From: Baylisascaris procyonis
Taxonomy: Eukaryota; Nematoda; Chromadorea; Rhabditida; Ascarididae
Assembly (NCBI GenBank): GCA_037389465.1
Contig: JAZARR010000033.1
Coordinates: 186,001-250,000, forward strand
Reading direction: 5' to 3'
DNA: 64,000 bases
A program made the position numbers and the translations under genes. Below are positions 25,891 to 37,539 of the stretch, one piece after another; positions within the stretch are counted from its first letter, which is position 1, and every line of letters starts with the position of its first letter. Under the pieces are notes generated by a model. It was not told where the DNA came from, ran no database searches, and worked only from the letters and a program-made list of their open reading frames with translations.

Positions 25891-28800
25891 ATGTTGGCAG
25901 CGAGTTCTCGATTGGCGGCTGTCTCGCTGCGCTGCACGATCGCCGCGTTGCACACGTCGACAGCATGTGAGGCAGACGTCAGCTTGCCAACGCCGATCAT
26001 CTCCAGTAAGGGCGCTTCGTTTCGCAAGGTTAGTTTTTTAATCAATACTCTGTTCATCACTAATCAGATCTTTGCTGCGGATGTGATAGTGTGGTTGTAT
26101 TTCGTGACCTGCGCGATGCGTTTAGAGCATCGAATTGATGTCTCGATACGATGATTCGGTACCTGCGGAAACGTGAAAAATACCTACTTTTTGACTGCTT
26201 CACCTGCCGAGGCCACATATGGATTTCACCCTACTCATTCTTTTCTAAACCCTCAGTGGCGTTCTCTGAATGAACTCTTAAAATATTGGTCTACATAAAT
26301 AAGGGAAAGTGTGTTATGCATTGAAAATGTATGCATGGGCATAAACAAGAAAAGTACATTTGTGAAAGCACTTGTTTACGTACATTTATGTTCAGGCAAG
26401 AGAAAGAGAAGATAATTACTCGGTCTGAAAGCAGAAAACGAAACGTCTCATAGGATATGTGCGATACGCTTTGTGAGAATTCGGGTAAAGAAATGCTTTC
26501 GTGACCATACAACGAGAAAGTTGGTCACTGATTTTCATGTAAAAGTGGGGGCGAGGTGTACGTCGCGTTCAATAACCTGAATGAGAGTTGAAATCAGGTG
26601 AACCAAGGCAGCTACTAAATATGCTAACGTTCTGTAGTTATGCTTTCTTCTGAGGTAGATTGTTCGGAATACGATTAACGTTGAAGTGAAGTTCTAAAAA
26701 GCGCTGTTTGTGAAGTATGTTTGCACACTGACTCATATTTGAGAGTTCTCCGCTCAAGTTCATCAGTGAACGAGAAGATATTTTCGAAAGTTATATCCGA
26801 AAAACGCTTCACAACAATTTTACAGCCCAGATTAGGGTCTAGTTTTGCTCTATAATGCTGTAAAGTTAGAAGGTCAAAATTTTTTAATAGAATTTGGTTG
26901 TAAGATGGGAAGAGTATAAAAAAAAAACAATTTATGAAATGTCAGGCGAGTGAAGTATTTTTGAACACCTTCAGTAATCTTCATATCCTCAGCAAAGTGG
27001 GGGACCACACCTGTGCGCACTATTCCAGATTAGGTCGACAATACGTTAAGTATGTTTCACGATAATGTTCTAGACACCTGTATCACTAGACCTACAGAAT
27101 GCAGCTTGCAATAATAAAGGTCCTGTTTAGCAACTTCAGATCACTGCAAGTTCGAGTGTAGATTGCGATCGATTTTTAAGGCATCATTATGAGTCCCACT
27201 ATCAGCAGGTAACAAAGCCATCTACCCCCCCCCCCCCAAAAAAAAAAAACACTGATCATGGAATACATGACAATGCACATGGGATATGTTAAAGTGCCAT
27301 CGTCTCAATCGTCCACTGAATTTTGCACGATTTACTTGGATGCCATAAGAATGAGCAATGGGCTCGTATTGATCAGAAAATTGTCAGATTACACTCGCAA
27401 GCAATTTAAAATTCCTGGAGAGATTGCCCGAAGAATTATTTATATGTAGCAAGAACAGAAGTGCTCACAGTAAACTTTTCCAGAGATCGTCGCTGATAAT
27501 TTTTTTTTTCCTTTTACTAACTGAAAGAGATTTATGCACCGTTGGCCTGAACAAGCGCTGCAGAAGAAAGCATTGTTAGCAACTTCAGTGGCCGACCCGA
27601 ACGTTATAGGTCTCTTCTCAGGTGCAATGCTCGTAACTTCCTAACACCAAGTATATAGAAGCAGCAACTTGATAGCTAATCCACCTTTTATGGGATTCCA
27701 TCAACTGATCTGAATTTGTTTTGCGATGTGCCTTGGCCATATTTATGCACTTTTTTTAACTGAGTCGATAGAAACATTTTATTTCTAAGTTAAGAGGAAA
27801 CTGCGAAGGACTTTCATTGCAATCAGCTAAACGTCTAAAAAATTTTCATTTTTAATTATGAAAGCAGCGCTCTTAAAAAGGGATAGGGAGGGGAGAGGTT
27901 AAGAGCGCGATGAATAGAAAGTTGGCATTAAAAAGGAAGATTTAAAGCCTCTTGTAAAATGAACTGCAGTGGCCACTTTGCAATAGGGATGAAGCTAAGG
28001 GCCAGGTACAGTTTATTTTAATTGGTCGAAGATTTTTCAGTGATAATCGACTGGATGAAACGATGCACTAAAATATTCTGTTCAGAAAAGCAATTTTACA
28101 TTTTTATAGTTGCCTTCTATCAGAATGGGCTGTTGTGTGTGGGTGTTCCATTTGGGTGTGAAGAGTGCTCGTGTGTGGTCACAATTGGCAGATTTAAATC
28201 TTATCGGCTTTTAATCGTGCGATGTTTCTAACGTTTAACTAAGTACGAAGAATACGTTTGGGTGGAAAATCTGTTGAGAGCGAGAAGTGACTAATTCAGA
28301 GTACTGCGAAAAATAGGTGGAATTTCTTCTGCGGGTTATGGTGATGCAAACACTAAACAAGCGCAAGCGTTCTAAATGGAAAATCGTTTTCTCTGGTTGC
28401 TGCTTTTCCCTATCAGTTGTAGAGAATAGGAGCTGTGGTGTATATCCACTTTTATGTAACGTGCAGCAATTATGGAGTATTGATTTAGCGATGCATTTAA
28501 CCAAAATTACCGTCTGCAGTGGGCATCCATCGAAAGGATGCAGTTCGAGCTGCTGAACGAGCTAAAAAAGCTTCGAGAATAAGGGTATTATTTTAGCTCG
28601 TTTTTAATGCTTTTAGGTTGAAACTTTTCATACATTCCCTTTTCAGGTGTGACACGTGATGTGACAAATTTAAATAGCGCTTTTCAGGATTGTTTGTTCT
28701 ACGTAACTTTTCAAATAAATACTTCAAATCTTCGAACATTCTTTACGGATTGAAATATAAATTGTTCGAGTTGTGTTCATATAAGGCATTCAACAACACT

Positions 28801-31800
28801 TCGATGAGTATGCATATCCTCCACAAAGGGCAGTAATTTGTGACGATGTCGGATCGTTTTTATGCCTTTATGTATTAGGCAAATAGTGTTCTTTAGGGCA
28901 CTGGTGGTCGATGCAGTTTTTCGGGAAACGTCGTTACCGTCTTTGGAGCAACTGGTTTTTTGGGATTGCCTGTTGTGAACCGATTGGCGAAGCAAGGCAC
29001 TCAGCTTATAATCCCATATCGACAGGATCCCTACTGGGTTAGAGAGCACAAGGTTGGCCCTTTCGGCAACTCTTAATCTTTTTATTCACTGAAGTATCGT
29101 TTAAAAAATTTTTTAGTCAATTGGAAAATTGACAATCATTTGGAAAATGGACAATATGGGAGATGTTAATCTCTCAGTGCTGTTAGAAGTTTCAGTCGGA
29201 GGTCTGGAATTCTGTTTATTCCTTCCAAAAGGCTTGTTTTCCTTCAATAAATGATTGTTGAGGTTATGTTCTCGAAAATCTCCAAATTTTGCACAATATC
29301 AACACAAATAATTGCACTTTAACTCTCTCTGTCTTTTGGTGTCTCGCATTTTCGGTACTTGTTCATATATGTTCCATTCGAAGGATGCTTTCCTAAGATT
29401 TTGGATGGCAGGAGGATATTCTTTTGCATGCTGAAAAGAAGATTTGCAATGTGCAGCATTTGTTTGCTATTTATTTTTAGCACTTGCAAAAGTACTTGAG
29501 GTTGACCGCAAATTTACTGAGTAAAACTTGTAGCTAACAAAAGCTAAAGTTTAAAGGTTGTTGGTGAAGTGGGACAGATCCTGTTTTTCCCATTCGAACT
29601 GAAGGATGAGCAGTCGATCCGACGTGTGCTCAAATACAGCAACATCGTAGTGAATATGATTGGCACGAAACACGCTACAAAGAAATATTCATTTGCCGAA
29701 ACGCATGTTAATGGCGCGAGACGCATCGCACGGATTGCTAAGGAAATGGGAGTGGAAAGGTTTATTTCATTTGCTTATGCATTTGAATATTATATTTTCA
29801 GTTGTTGGATGCTTTCTTTGTCATGGTACACCGTTGTCATTCGCAGTATTTACTTGCCATCCCCCCTCCTCTTCTTGTTCATTGCATCTTTTCGTTATTT
29901 TGCAGTTGACTTATGGAAGGTGATCAAATTTTGCCTGACCTCTGCTTAATTGAAGCTTTTCTTCCTCTCTTTGCTGCATTTTTTTTTTTTTCAGAAAACT
30001 GCTAATTCTCGAAGGTGCCGTGGCAAAAACATTTGTTCTTCTTTTGCTGACTTCACAGTCGAGTGGTTTCAGAAAGTTCTTTCGCCTTCTTCCACAAACG
30101 GTTTTGTGAAGATTTCCTTCCCGAATTTCTCGGCCGTAATGAGCTTGGTTAATTTTTTCTATACTGCTCACTCACTTGTCTAAGTTAAATAGTAAGCATA
30201 ATTCACCAGCGGTAGCGATTCAGCATCATTTTCTAAACCGAAGGCTTCGGTAATTTCGCGATGTCGTTGTGAATTTCAGATAAGTTTTCCGTTTTCTTAT
30301 ACTTGAAGTTTCAGATTTATTCACATGTCGGCACTGAATGCGACCACCCACCCAACGCCAGTGCTGCTGAAAAATGGCTCAGAGTTTTTGCGAACAAAGG
30401 CCTATGGTGAGGAGGCGGTGCGTGACGAGTTTCCTGAAGCCACGATTATACGGTATAATTTTCATCATGTTCGATAAAAATGTGCACGCTGCATGCTTTC
30501 ATGAACAATGCGGTTTTGTAAGAGCATCCTTTTTCTCCGTCTGTTGAAATTCGACTTTTGCTCATGTCTAAAGCTTCAACAAAAGGGGTCTGCAAGCGGA
30601 GCGGGCTTTATTTAGGTGTATTTAATTCAATTGAAAACTCGCCTCTGATGTATTTGATTTTTTTTTTTAAACGATGAAGTGATTTGTTCTGTAAAAAAGT
30701 GAGCCGAAAATCGGTCATTTTTTGGGCTGCAAAGTGCAGAGTGATTTTTTCGTTAAGTTTCATTCGAAAACATTTTATATTGCGATGGGACAGGGTGTGC
30801 TCGAAAAAATATATTAATTTCTATGTTGTTAGATGAAGGAGCTCTGAGAAACTGTACGGAAGTGTTTTGTGATGAGGTGAATGATGAAGAGAAGTCAATT
30901 GAGGTGTTTTTTCGCAACATGGGAGTTATGGTGAGGAAACGCGAAAAAACGATCTGAAAAAAAAAAAGGAAAAAAAGTTGAAGAGAAGCGGCTTGTGAAT
31001 ACAAAAATTATTATTGACGTTTTCGTAGCATTTTTTTTTTCCAAACAGTGCATAACGATTTAAATGAAAAAATTTTTTACAGCACAGGGATGTGCATCTT
31101 AGCACCAGCAGTTTGCGAAAAATTTCGATGAGATGGGAAGTTTTCCATTGCTCAGCAATTTTAGACAACTTTTATTGGAAATTTATGCTGCTTTTTCTTA
31201 TAGCATTGAATTTTACATCCTTTGACGTTGAGCAAACTTCGAGATTATTGATCGGCAAATTTTTTCTTCGCTTACGAGCAAATCCTTGAACTTACGAGAA
31301 AAGGCCGTCTTTCAAATCAAAAAGCCAATATTATATTTCCAGAGAATTTCTGCTGAATTCCACAAAAATATGAGCTGCTTCAGGCAATTTTTTTTTTTTT
31401 TTCAAACATTGCGAATGAGATATGCATTAATCTCTTTTTTCCTTCTCACCTCCCTCTCCCTTTATGTCCCATATTTACCTCACATAACGATATGAGAATG
31501 GATGTGTGTCAGCCGTTGGTCGTTGCAATAACGGGTAGGCTTGTGAATACTTGGATGCCAAAGAATCCAACTAATTGCATGCAAAATTGCTGGATGTGGC
31601 AGCACTCGCTTGTCAACTTAAGGCAAGCGGAACTGGCGGAAGATTGCTCTGAAGCGTTGCGAGAATCAATGGGTTTTAGTTAACGTTGCCTGAACTCCTT
31701 TTACAAGTCTTGCAGCAACTGAAAAGTGACAACCGGATGCATTGAAATTGTGCTAACCGAAGATTTCCAAGCGAGTGCAGTGAATTTGCAATGGTACTTC

Positions 31801-34800
31801 TGCGATGTCAGAAAGCTACCAAAAGGATGCTGTGAATTTCCTGCCATTGCTTTTCAATACTCGTGCCAGTTGCTATAAAATTCCAGATGCAACGTTTAAT
31901 AAGATTAGACTGCTTTTGACAGTCGTGAAATTGGGAGTTTTTTGTTCTCTTACCTGCTCAGGTGGATTGTGAATACAGTCGCCGAAGTGGCTTCATGTTG
32001 CGGGTTTACTTCTTCTGTACTAATGGAAAGAGTGTCGAAGGCATTGTCTTTATGCGACGCTGATAATGCTTTTGTCTTTCGTTTTTTTTTTTTTTTTTTT
32101 TGAAATGACGCAGGTGTATACCTCTCGAAACTAAACTCACATGAGGGAAGTTCTGATAAAGTCTAATTCCTGTCCACCGTAGGTCGGGAGGGAGGAGGGG
32201 GAGGATTTCCCGATCAAGTCGATTTCCTGACCACCTTCATTCCCACTCTGAGGATCTTACTTTTGGCTTCACTATCATGGCTTCTGTATTGATGTATTCG
32301 CAGTCGCCATTCGTTTTCTCCAAGATATGATCCGACGCCATTTTATGTTTGCAACAGTATCCAATTTTTAGTAGCCAATGAATACTTTGATCATTTCAGT
32401 TTGCTGCTAAAATTTGGATTTCACTTTATTAGAGCGAATAAATGATCTAAACGATAATATCTGAATATCTGAGGAGTAGAACATCAACAGAGAGGTGCAG
32501 TTTTGTGTTTCTCAGTACCAGCAAGTTCTATGAAGTGAACCCATAAAAAGATTCGGAGAAACCTTTTGTTATCTGCGACAGCAGAATAAAAGTCCACAGT
32601 TAAATATTGACTTCATAAGAGGATCCATTACGTTGACTATGATCTCTTTCCTCTGCGTGCTTTCAAAGAGGTACTTTAACAGTCTATTTGTAAGCAGAAG
32701 TATGCATTACTGACATAAATGCAATACTTTGCGAGCACTTTATCTCGCATTTATTTGCTCGATCCTCGAGTCGACTGTTATTCCGTTTGCAGTCCAGCCC
32801 TAATGTTCGGCGAAAACGATGCGTTTATCCAATACTACGTTTCGCGTTGGAGGAAGACGCCACTGGATCATGTATGGCTCTATAAGGCTGGCGAAAAAAC
32901 ATTCAAAATGCCTATTTGGGTGGGTTTTTCCATTCGACGCTTTTCCCATCATATAGTTCAATTTCTCGTCTTGTCATACTGAAATGTCGGCAGAGTTTTT
33001 AAACTTCAGTATGTTTGCTAACCGTTTTCTAAGCTAAAATTTAGGGTCGGATAACATGTGTCTTAAAAATTGGCTGTGTCTTGAGAGTTTGCCTTCCTGC
33101 TTAGTTTGCATCTAAAGTTACTCAGCATCCTCTGTTTTCAGTGAGCTATGAGTCTCTTACAAGTTGACGTTGTTGTGAGAGAAGGGATTCAAGAATAATG
33201 GCTAAAGAGAGAGCATAGACTGCAACTCGTTATGCATTCAATGCTGGAGTAAAGCCTAAGTTTTTAATTAGCAGACAAAAAGGTCTTTATTTCTCTAGCC
33301 AAGTGTGCGTGATCATGTATCAATGCTTTTTGAGGTAGCTGGAAGTAATTAAAAATGGGGGAGGGGACTATTTTAAAGCAATCTTATCTGATTTTAAAGT
33401 TTGGCCGTTTCTGGTCGCAACAAAGAGGTTGATATTATCAGGTTTGAATGAAGTGGGTATGTGTGTAAATGGGATGATAGCAGTTCATTTCTAGGGAGGC
33501 GATGTGGCTATGGGTGTGGAAAAGATCGTTCTTGATCCAACGACGGCAGGCAAAACGTATGAATTCGTCGGTCCGCACTGCTATCAGCTTTCCGAGCTAA
33601 TGGACTTCATGTATAGAAAAGCGCATTGCTTGCCGCAATTCGGCTTCCATTATAGGCGTCATGGTAGCAGGTTCAACCCCTATTTCAGGTTTGTTTTTCA
33701 TTCCGAAATGGTTCGACTGCATGTCCATCATGCTTTAACAACTCCTAGATTTTAGTGCTAGAGGAGTCAGCTTGCAGTTTCTCAAGCATTTAGTAGAACG
33801 AATGCGTAGTAAACAACTTCTACATGTTATTTAAACGATGGCATTCAGTCGACGGGCTTCTGCATTCGGTCTGAGTGCATCTGAAGCTGCTGCTTTTTTT
33901 TGCTTTAGCTTGTTTTTTGCTTTAGCCTTGATGTCAAGGTTATTGTTTTAGTTAATGTGAGGCATAATAATACGGTAACAATAAATCTTGTACCATTATA
34001 TCAAGGCCAAAATGTTGTTACGGGTTGCTTGGTTGGCTGGTTGACCAGTTGAGGGGTTGGCTGATTTCTCGGGCTGAGGATTTGGATCTGCCTCGCAAAA
34101 TGCTTAAGATAAACATTTCAGAGCGCTTGTAAATTCGTGCGAGCTGTACGGCAAGATTTTCAAGTGCAATACTCCTCTTATGTGGGAGTGGATCGAGGTG
34201 GTCGAATGCACTAACGATGTGCTCACCGGGGCACCCACTCTTGCCGACCTTGGCGTTCGAAGACTTACCGAGTTCGAGTTAGCAGGCGGGCAACAAGCTT
34301 TTTATAGGTGCGTGCCACGCTATTCTCATTTTCAATTCATTGCTTATCGAAGTAGGTTTATGTGAAGAGCTCACTGATTGCCGTTTATTCTTCATTTCCC
34401 ACTTCATTTGTTCACATTTGCAATTTGAATTTGTGTTCGTATATTCCAAAAAATTTTGAGATTGTGGCTGCACGTATGGGACAGAGTCATTCTCTAATGA
34501 AGGAACCATTAGCTAAAAATTTGTATCACTGATGGAGAGTGACAGATGTAATCTTGCGAGTAATGCGCATGGCATCCAAAGTTTGTCCTTGGAGAAGGGG
34601 CGGTGAATGTATTGTTTCGTAGGAAAGGAGGGATGTAGAGAAAAAATACAACTGATATGCTGAGTTGGTTAGGTTTTCTATACGTTGAATGGCAAATTAA
34701 GGGTTGAATGGAAGTGCACGATTGGCAGTTTCGGTTGAGACGTCTATATATGTTTTTCGTGATGAAAAGTTGGCCACAAACACAGAATTGTGCATCATTA

Positions 34801-35977
34801 TGCTTGATAAAAAGGCTTAAGGATGTTTTCGTTTACTGTTGCGCGTCGAACTTTTCTGAATGCACAGCCTATCAGTTACCTATGAAGTTTGTGCAGGTGA
34901 AAATGAATCAATTCATTACCCAAAGAGCGCATTTTCAGCGCTCTGAAGGAGGCTTTGTTCTATAATTGGTTAGCAGAACCAGAGCGTTAGTTTCATATTC
35001 TAGCGAATTGTTTTTTCAGTCTATTATGTGATGAGGTCATCACAGAAAAGTTGCATTAGAAGACAGTTTTTTGGGCGGAACTGTTGATAGATTTGGTTTC
35101 GTTTGGCTCGCCTACTGAAATATTGAATCACTCGCTGCACTAAGCGCTAGAGTTTTGAAAATCTCACATTTGATAATACTCCTGTAGCGAACTGATGATT
35201 CCCGATTTCTCTATCAAAGCCCCACCGGTTTGTCTAATAAAAGCGTATGCAAGCGAGTTTGAACAAAAGGTTTTCTCCTCGTCTTATTTAAATGAGAAAT
35301 TAAACTGTTATTTTCGCCGAGAAAACATCTTGTGCTAATGAGGTGAGCAGAGAAATTTTTGTTCGTATCCTTTTGTCGTAGAGTGAATGCACTTTCGTTG
35401 ATGGAATTGATGTTAGCACTTCGAGACCAGGCAGCTAATTGCGGTAATATTTGAAATGTCACATTCTCAAGCTTCAGAGCCTAGGTTGTAGCCATAGAGC
35501 AGAGGTCATGACCATCCCTCCAGAATTTTTGGTGAATATCTGAAAAGAAGGCAGCCAGGGAAACAAAAGAAAAATCATTGAAAGTAGTTTAGGTCTCCTT
35601 TTATTTGGAACTTTTTCTCTCCTTGCCAGCACTTGCCAGCACTCTACTCTTCCAACAGGGTTGATAACTGGGAGCGTGAAGTCGGCCATCATTTGTATGA
35701 TCCCAGTGGGTTTATTTCGTTGAAAATCATCGTTTCTGTAGACCTGGAGGTTTTCTGAAGAATTGAGTGTATGGTTTTTGCGTGAATTTTTGGGAGAGGC
35801 TTTATACTTGAGAATATGGGTGTGGTTTTCAGATCGTTCAACCGCTACTATGAGGAGCAATACGGTGATCTTGAACCACCCCGACTGCCTCTCAGGTCGC
35901 CACCATTGTTTGCAGAGAAGACGCCGCCGAGTGGCATTGTCACCGAGAGCAAGCCGTTCGCGATGAACATCAGCTGA
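25891..35977 (+). CDS. NDUFA9: NADH dehydrogenase (complex I) subunit NDUFA9, complete
   Basis: 39-kDa accessory subunit of mitochondrial complex I, an atypical short-chain dehydrogenase/reductase that binds NADPH at the matrix arm and stabilises the Q-module junction. Exons: 25891-26028, 28897-29052, 29557-29759, 30315-30452, 32793-32919, 33495-33688, 34122-34307 and 35833-35977. Every junction keeps phase, giving 428 residues and TGA (the human precursor has 377). Residues 1-46 begin [15 protein letters not shown], an Arg/Ser/Ala-rich targeting peptide. [10 protein letters not shown] (47-56) and GATGFLG (63-69) form the start of the Rossmann fold and the nucleotide-binding loop. NMIG (131-134), [41 protein letters not shown] and YEFVGP follow in the order of the human protein. 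The C-terminal region is longer than the human one and Pro-rich ([12 protein letters not shown]). The acceptor before 29557 (gtttaaag) is weak and the exon 5/6 junction has two equivalent solutions. Identity is very secure. Confidence 0.94.
26029..28896 (+). other. NDUFA9 intron 1 (2.9 kb)
   Basis: Bounded by gttagt and ttctttag. It is AT-rich with no second gene. It holds a C13/A12 homopolymer pair near 27225-27249 and short open frames without motifs (for example 27258-27449 and 28022-28231). Confidence 0.7.
30453..32792 (+). other. NDUFA9 intron 4 (2.3 kb)
   Basis: Bounded by gtataa and gtttgcag. It has several long T and A runs (about 30659-30668, 30957-30967, 31389-31402, 32083-32100). 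No coding or RNA feature is recognised. Confidence 0.7.
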
Positions 35978-37539
35978 ACTGTCTGTTCATCTTGCAAACA
36001 AATATGTTGTAAGTAGCAGCATTGTGACCGCTTGATGAATGCAAAGAGGGGGGTCTTAATATAAATATAAACTCAGGAAATCGTCCATTTCTGTTTTTGG
36101 TTTTTGGAGGAAAGAGGATGAAAGTTTATGATTGAGGTAATTTTTTGAAAACGTGTTGGTGTGACTCGAAAATACCGGAGAAAGAAATGTAAAGTCAGTG
36201 TGTTTGTTAAGAGCGATATCAATCAAAATCGGCTCTTCCACGGTTTAGGCTGCTTTATTCCTCGTGGTGGGTTGTCTTTATTGCTACAAGTGTAGGTGTG
36301 TTGTAAAGAACGTGCTTCTAGTTGTTATATACAATAAAGATATTGGAAGCGTATTGCGGTTGTTGTTCCGCATTGGTTGTTTACCATTCTCACGAGCTTA
36401 TCTATTTCGGAGATCGCTTGCATCGGCAGATCTTATCGATGAAGCACCTTTCGGGTGACCTTTATGGAGTAGCATTCATGATCTGTGTTATAACCTTCTT
36501 TTTTTTGTTCCAGTGTCCACTAGTGGTCATCGCAGGAGGTAAAATTTGTGGAAATGTTGTTCAAAGTCATATTCGCTCAAAAACTATTTGAATAGCGAAG
36601 CATTGTCATTTAAAGTTTACGTTATGATCGCATTGCGTTTTAAAGACTGAGCTTTTCGTGATTGGGAATTCCAAAGTGGAATAAAGCTTTGCAAGTGATG
36701 CTGGGCAAGTGGGCTAATAAAGGTTAACATTTTACAAGGTTAGGTGGGCTATTTAAGGTTTTTTTGCGTTTGCAAAGTTGAGAAAGGTTAAGAAGCGCGC
36801 TAGAGTGCTTTCTGTTGTTCCGCACCAATAACAAAAGCATTTTTTTTTGGTGGGAAATTAGCGGTAAAAAGCTACCAAAGGTTCAAGACATACGGATATC
36901 CTGTAGGCACTATTATCTTCTCTTTTAAGATGTTTTATGAAAACAGCAGGCGCAATGTTCGCAAAAAAAAAAAAAAAAAAAAAAAATTATACCGATCGCA
37001 ATGTTCGCATGAAATTTATGCTTGCAAAATACATGGACCCCTAAGTTTCTACAGCTCATAATTGTTAAGGGGGGATCGAATAGCTTAGGAGCAATGAGGA
37101 AATTGACATAATGATGAGAGGTATTTTTGTCTGTTTTGCGTTGATTGGAGAACGTTATAGTTGTTTAGGAGCTGTGCAAGCTTCTGTAACTTGTAAAGCA
37201 ACATGTAATGATTTGATTTTTCCGTGGCAGAGTTGCTGAAATACTCTCACTGATAGGGGTGCGGATGTGAGGTGTTTTAGCGGCAATGGGCAAACGTCTG
37301 AAGTATATCTGAACGCGTCGTTCTGGCACGTGTTATTTGCGCTTTCGATTGTTTCATTTGTCCGCTTCGCAGCAGTGCTTACCTTCAGTGATCCAGTGGC
37401 GATTGTACTAGACTTGACACGTTTCAGTTACGGCACAACGATCTTTTATGTTAATAGTGATATTGCATTTTAAGCGTTATTGTTGCATGGCGCATAATAA
37501 ATGTCAGCTGCTGATCGCTGAATTGCTAACGTTTCGGAG
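35978..37539. other. NDUFA9 3' flank and upstream region of the carboxypeptidase gene
   Basis: An AATAAA at 36333-36338, 356 bases after the NDUFA9 stop, is a possible poly(A) signal. A short ATG exon of the carboxypeptidase gene may lie at 36439-36454: it follows the acceptor tcggcag at 36427-36428, reads MKHLS, and leaves phase 1 at a gtgacc donor, which is the phase required by the exon at 37540. A poly(A) run of about 25 bases lies at 36962-36986. Nothing else is recognised. Confidence 0.35.
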
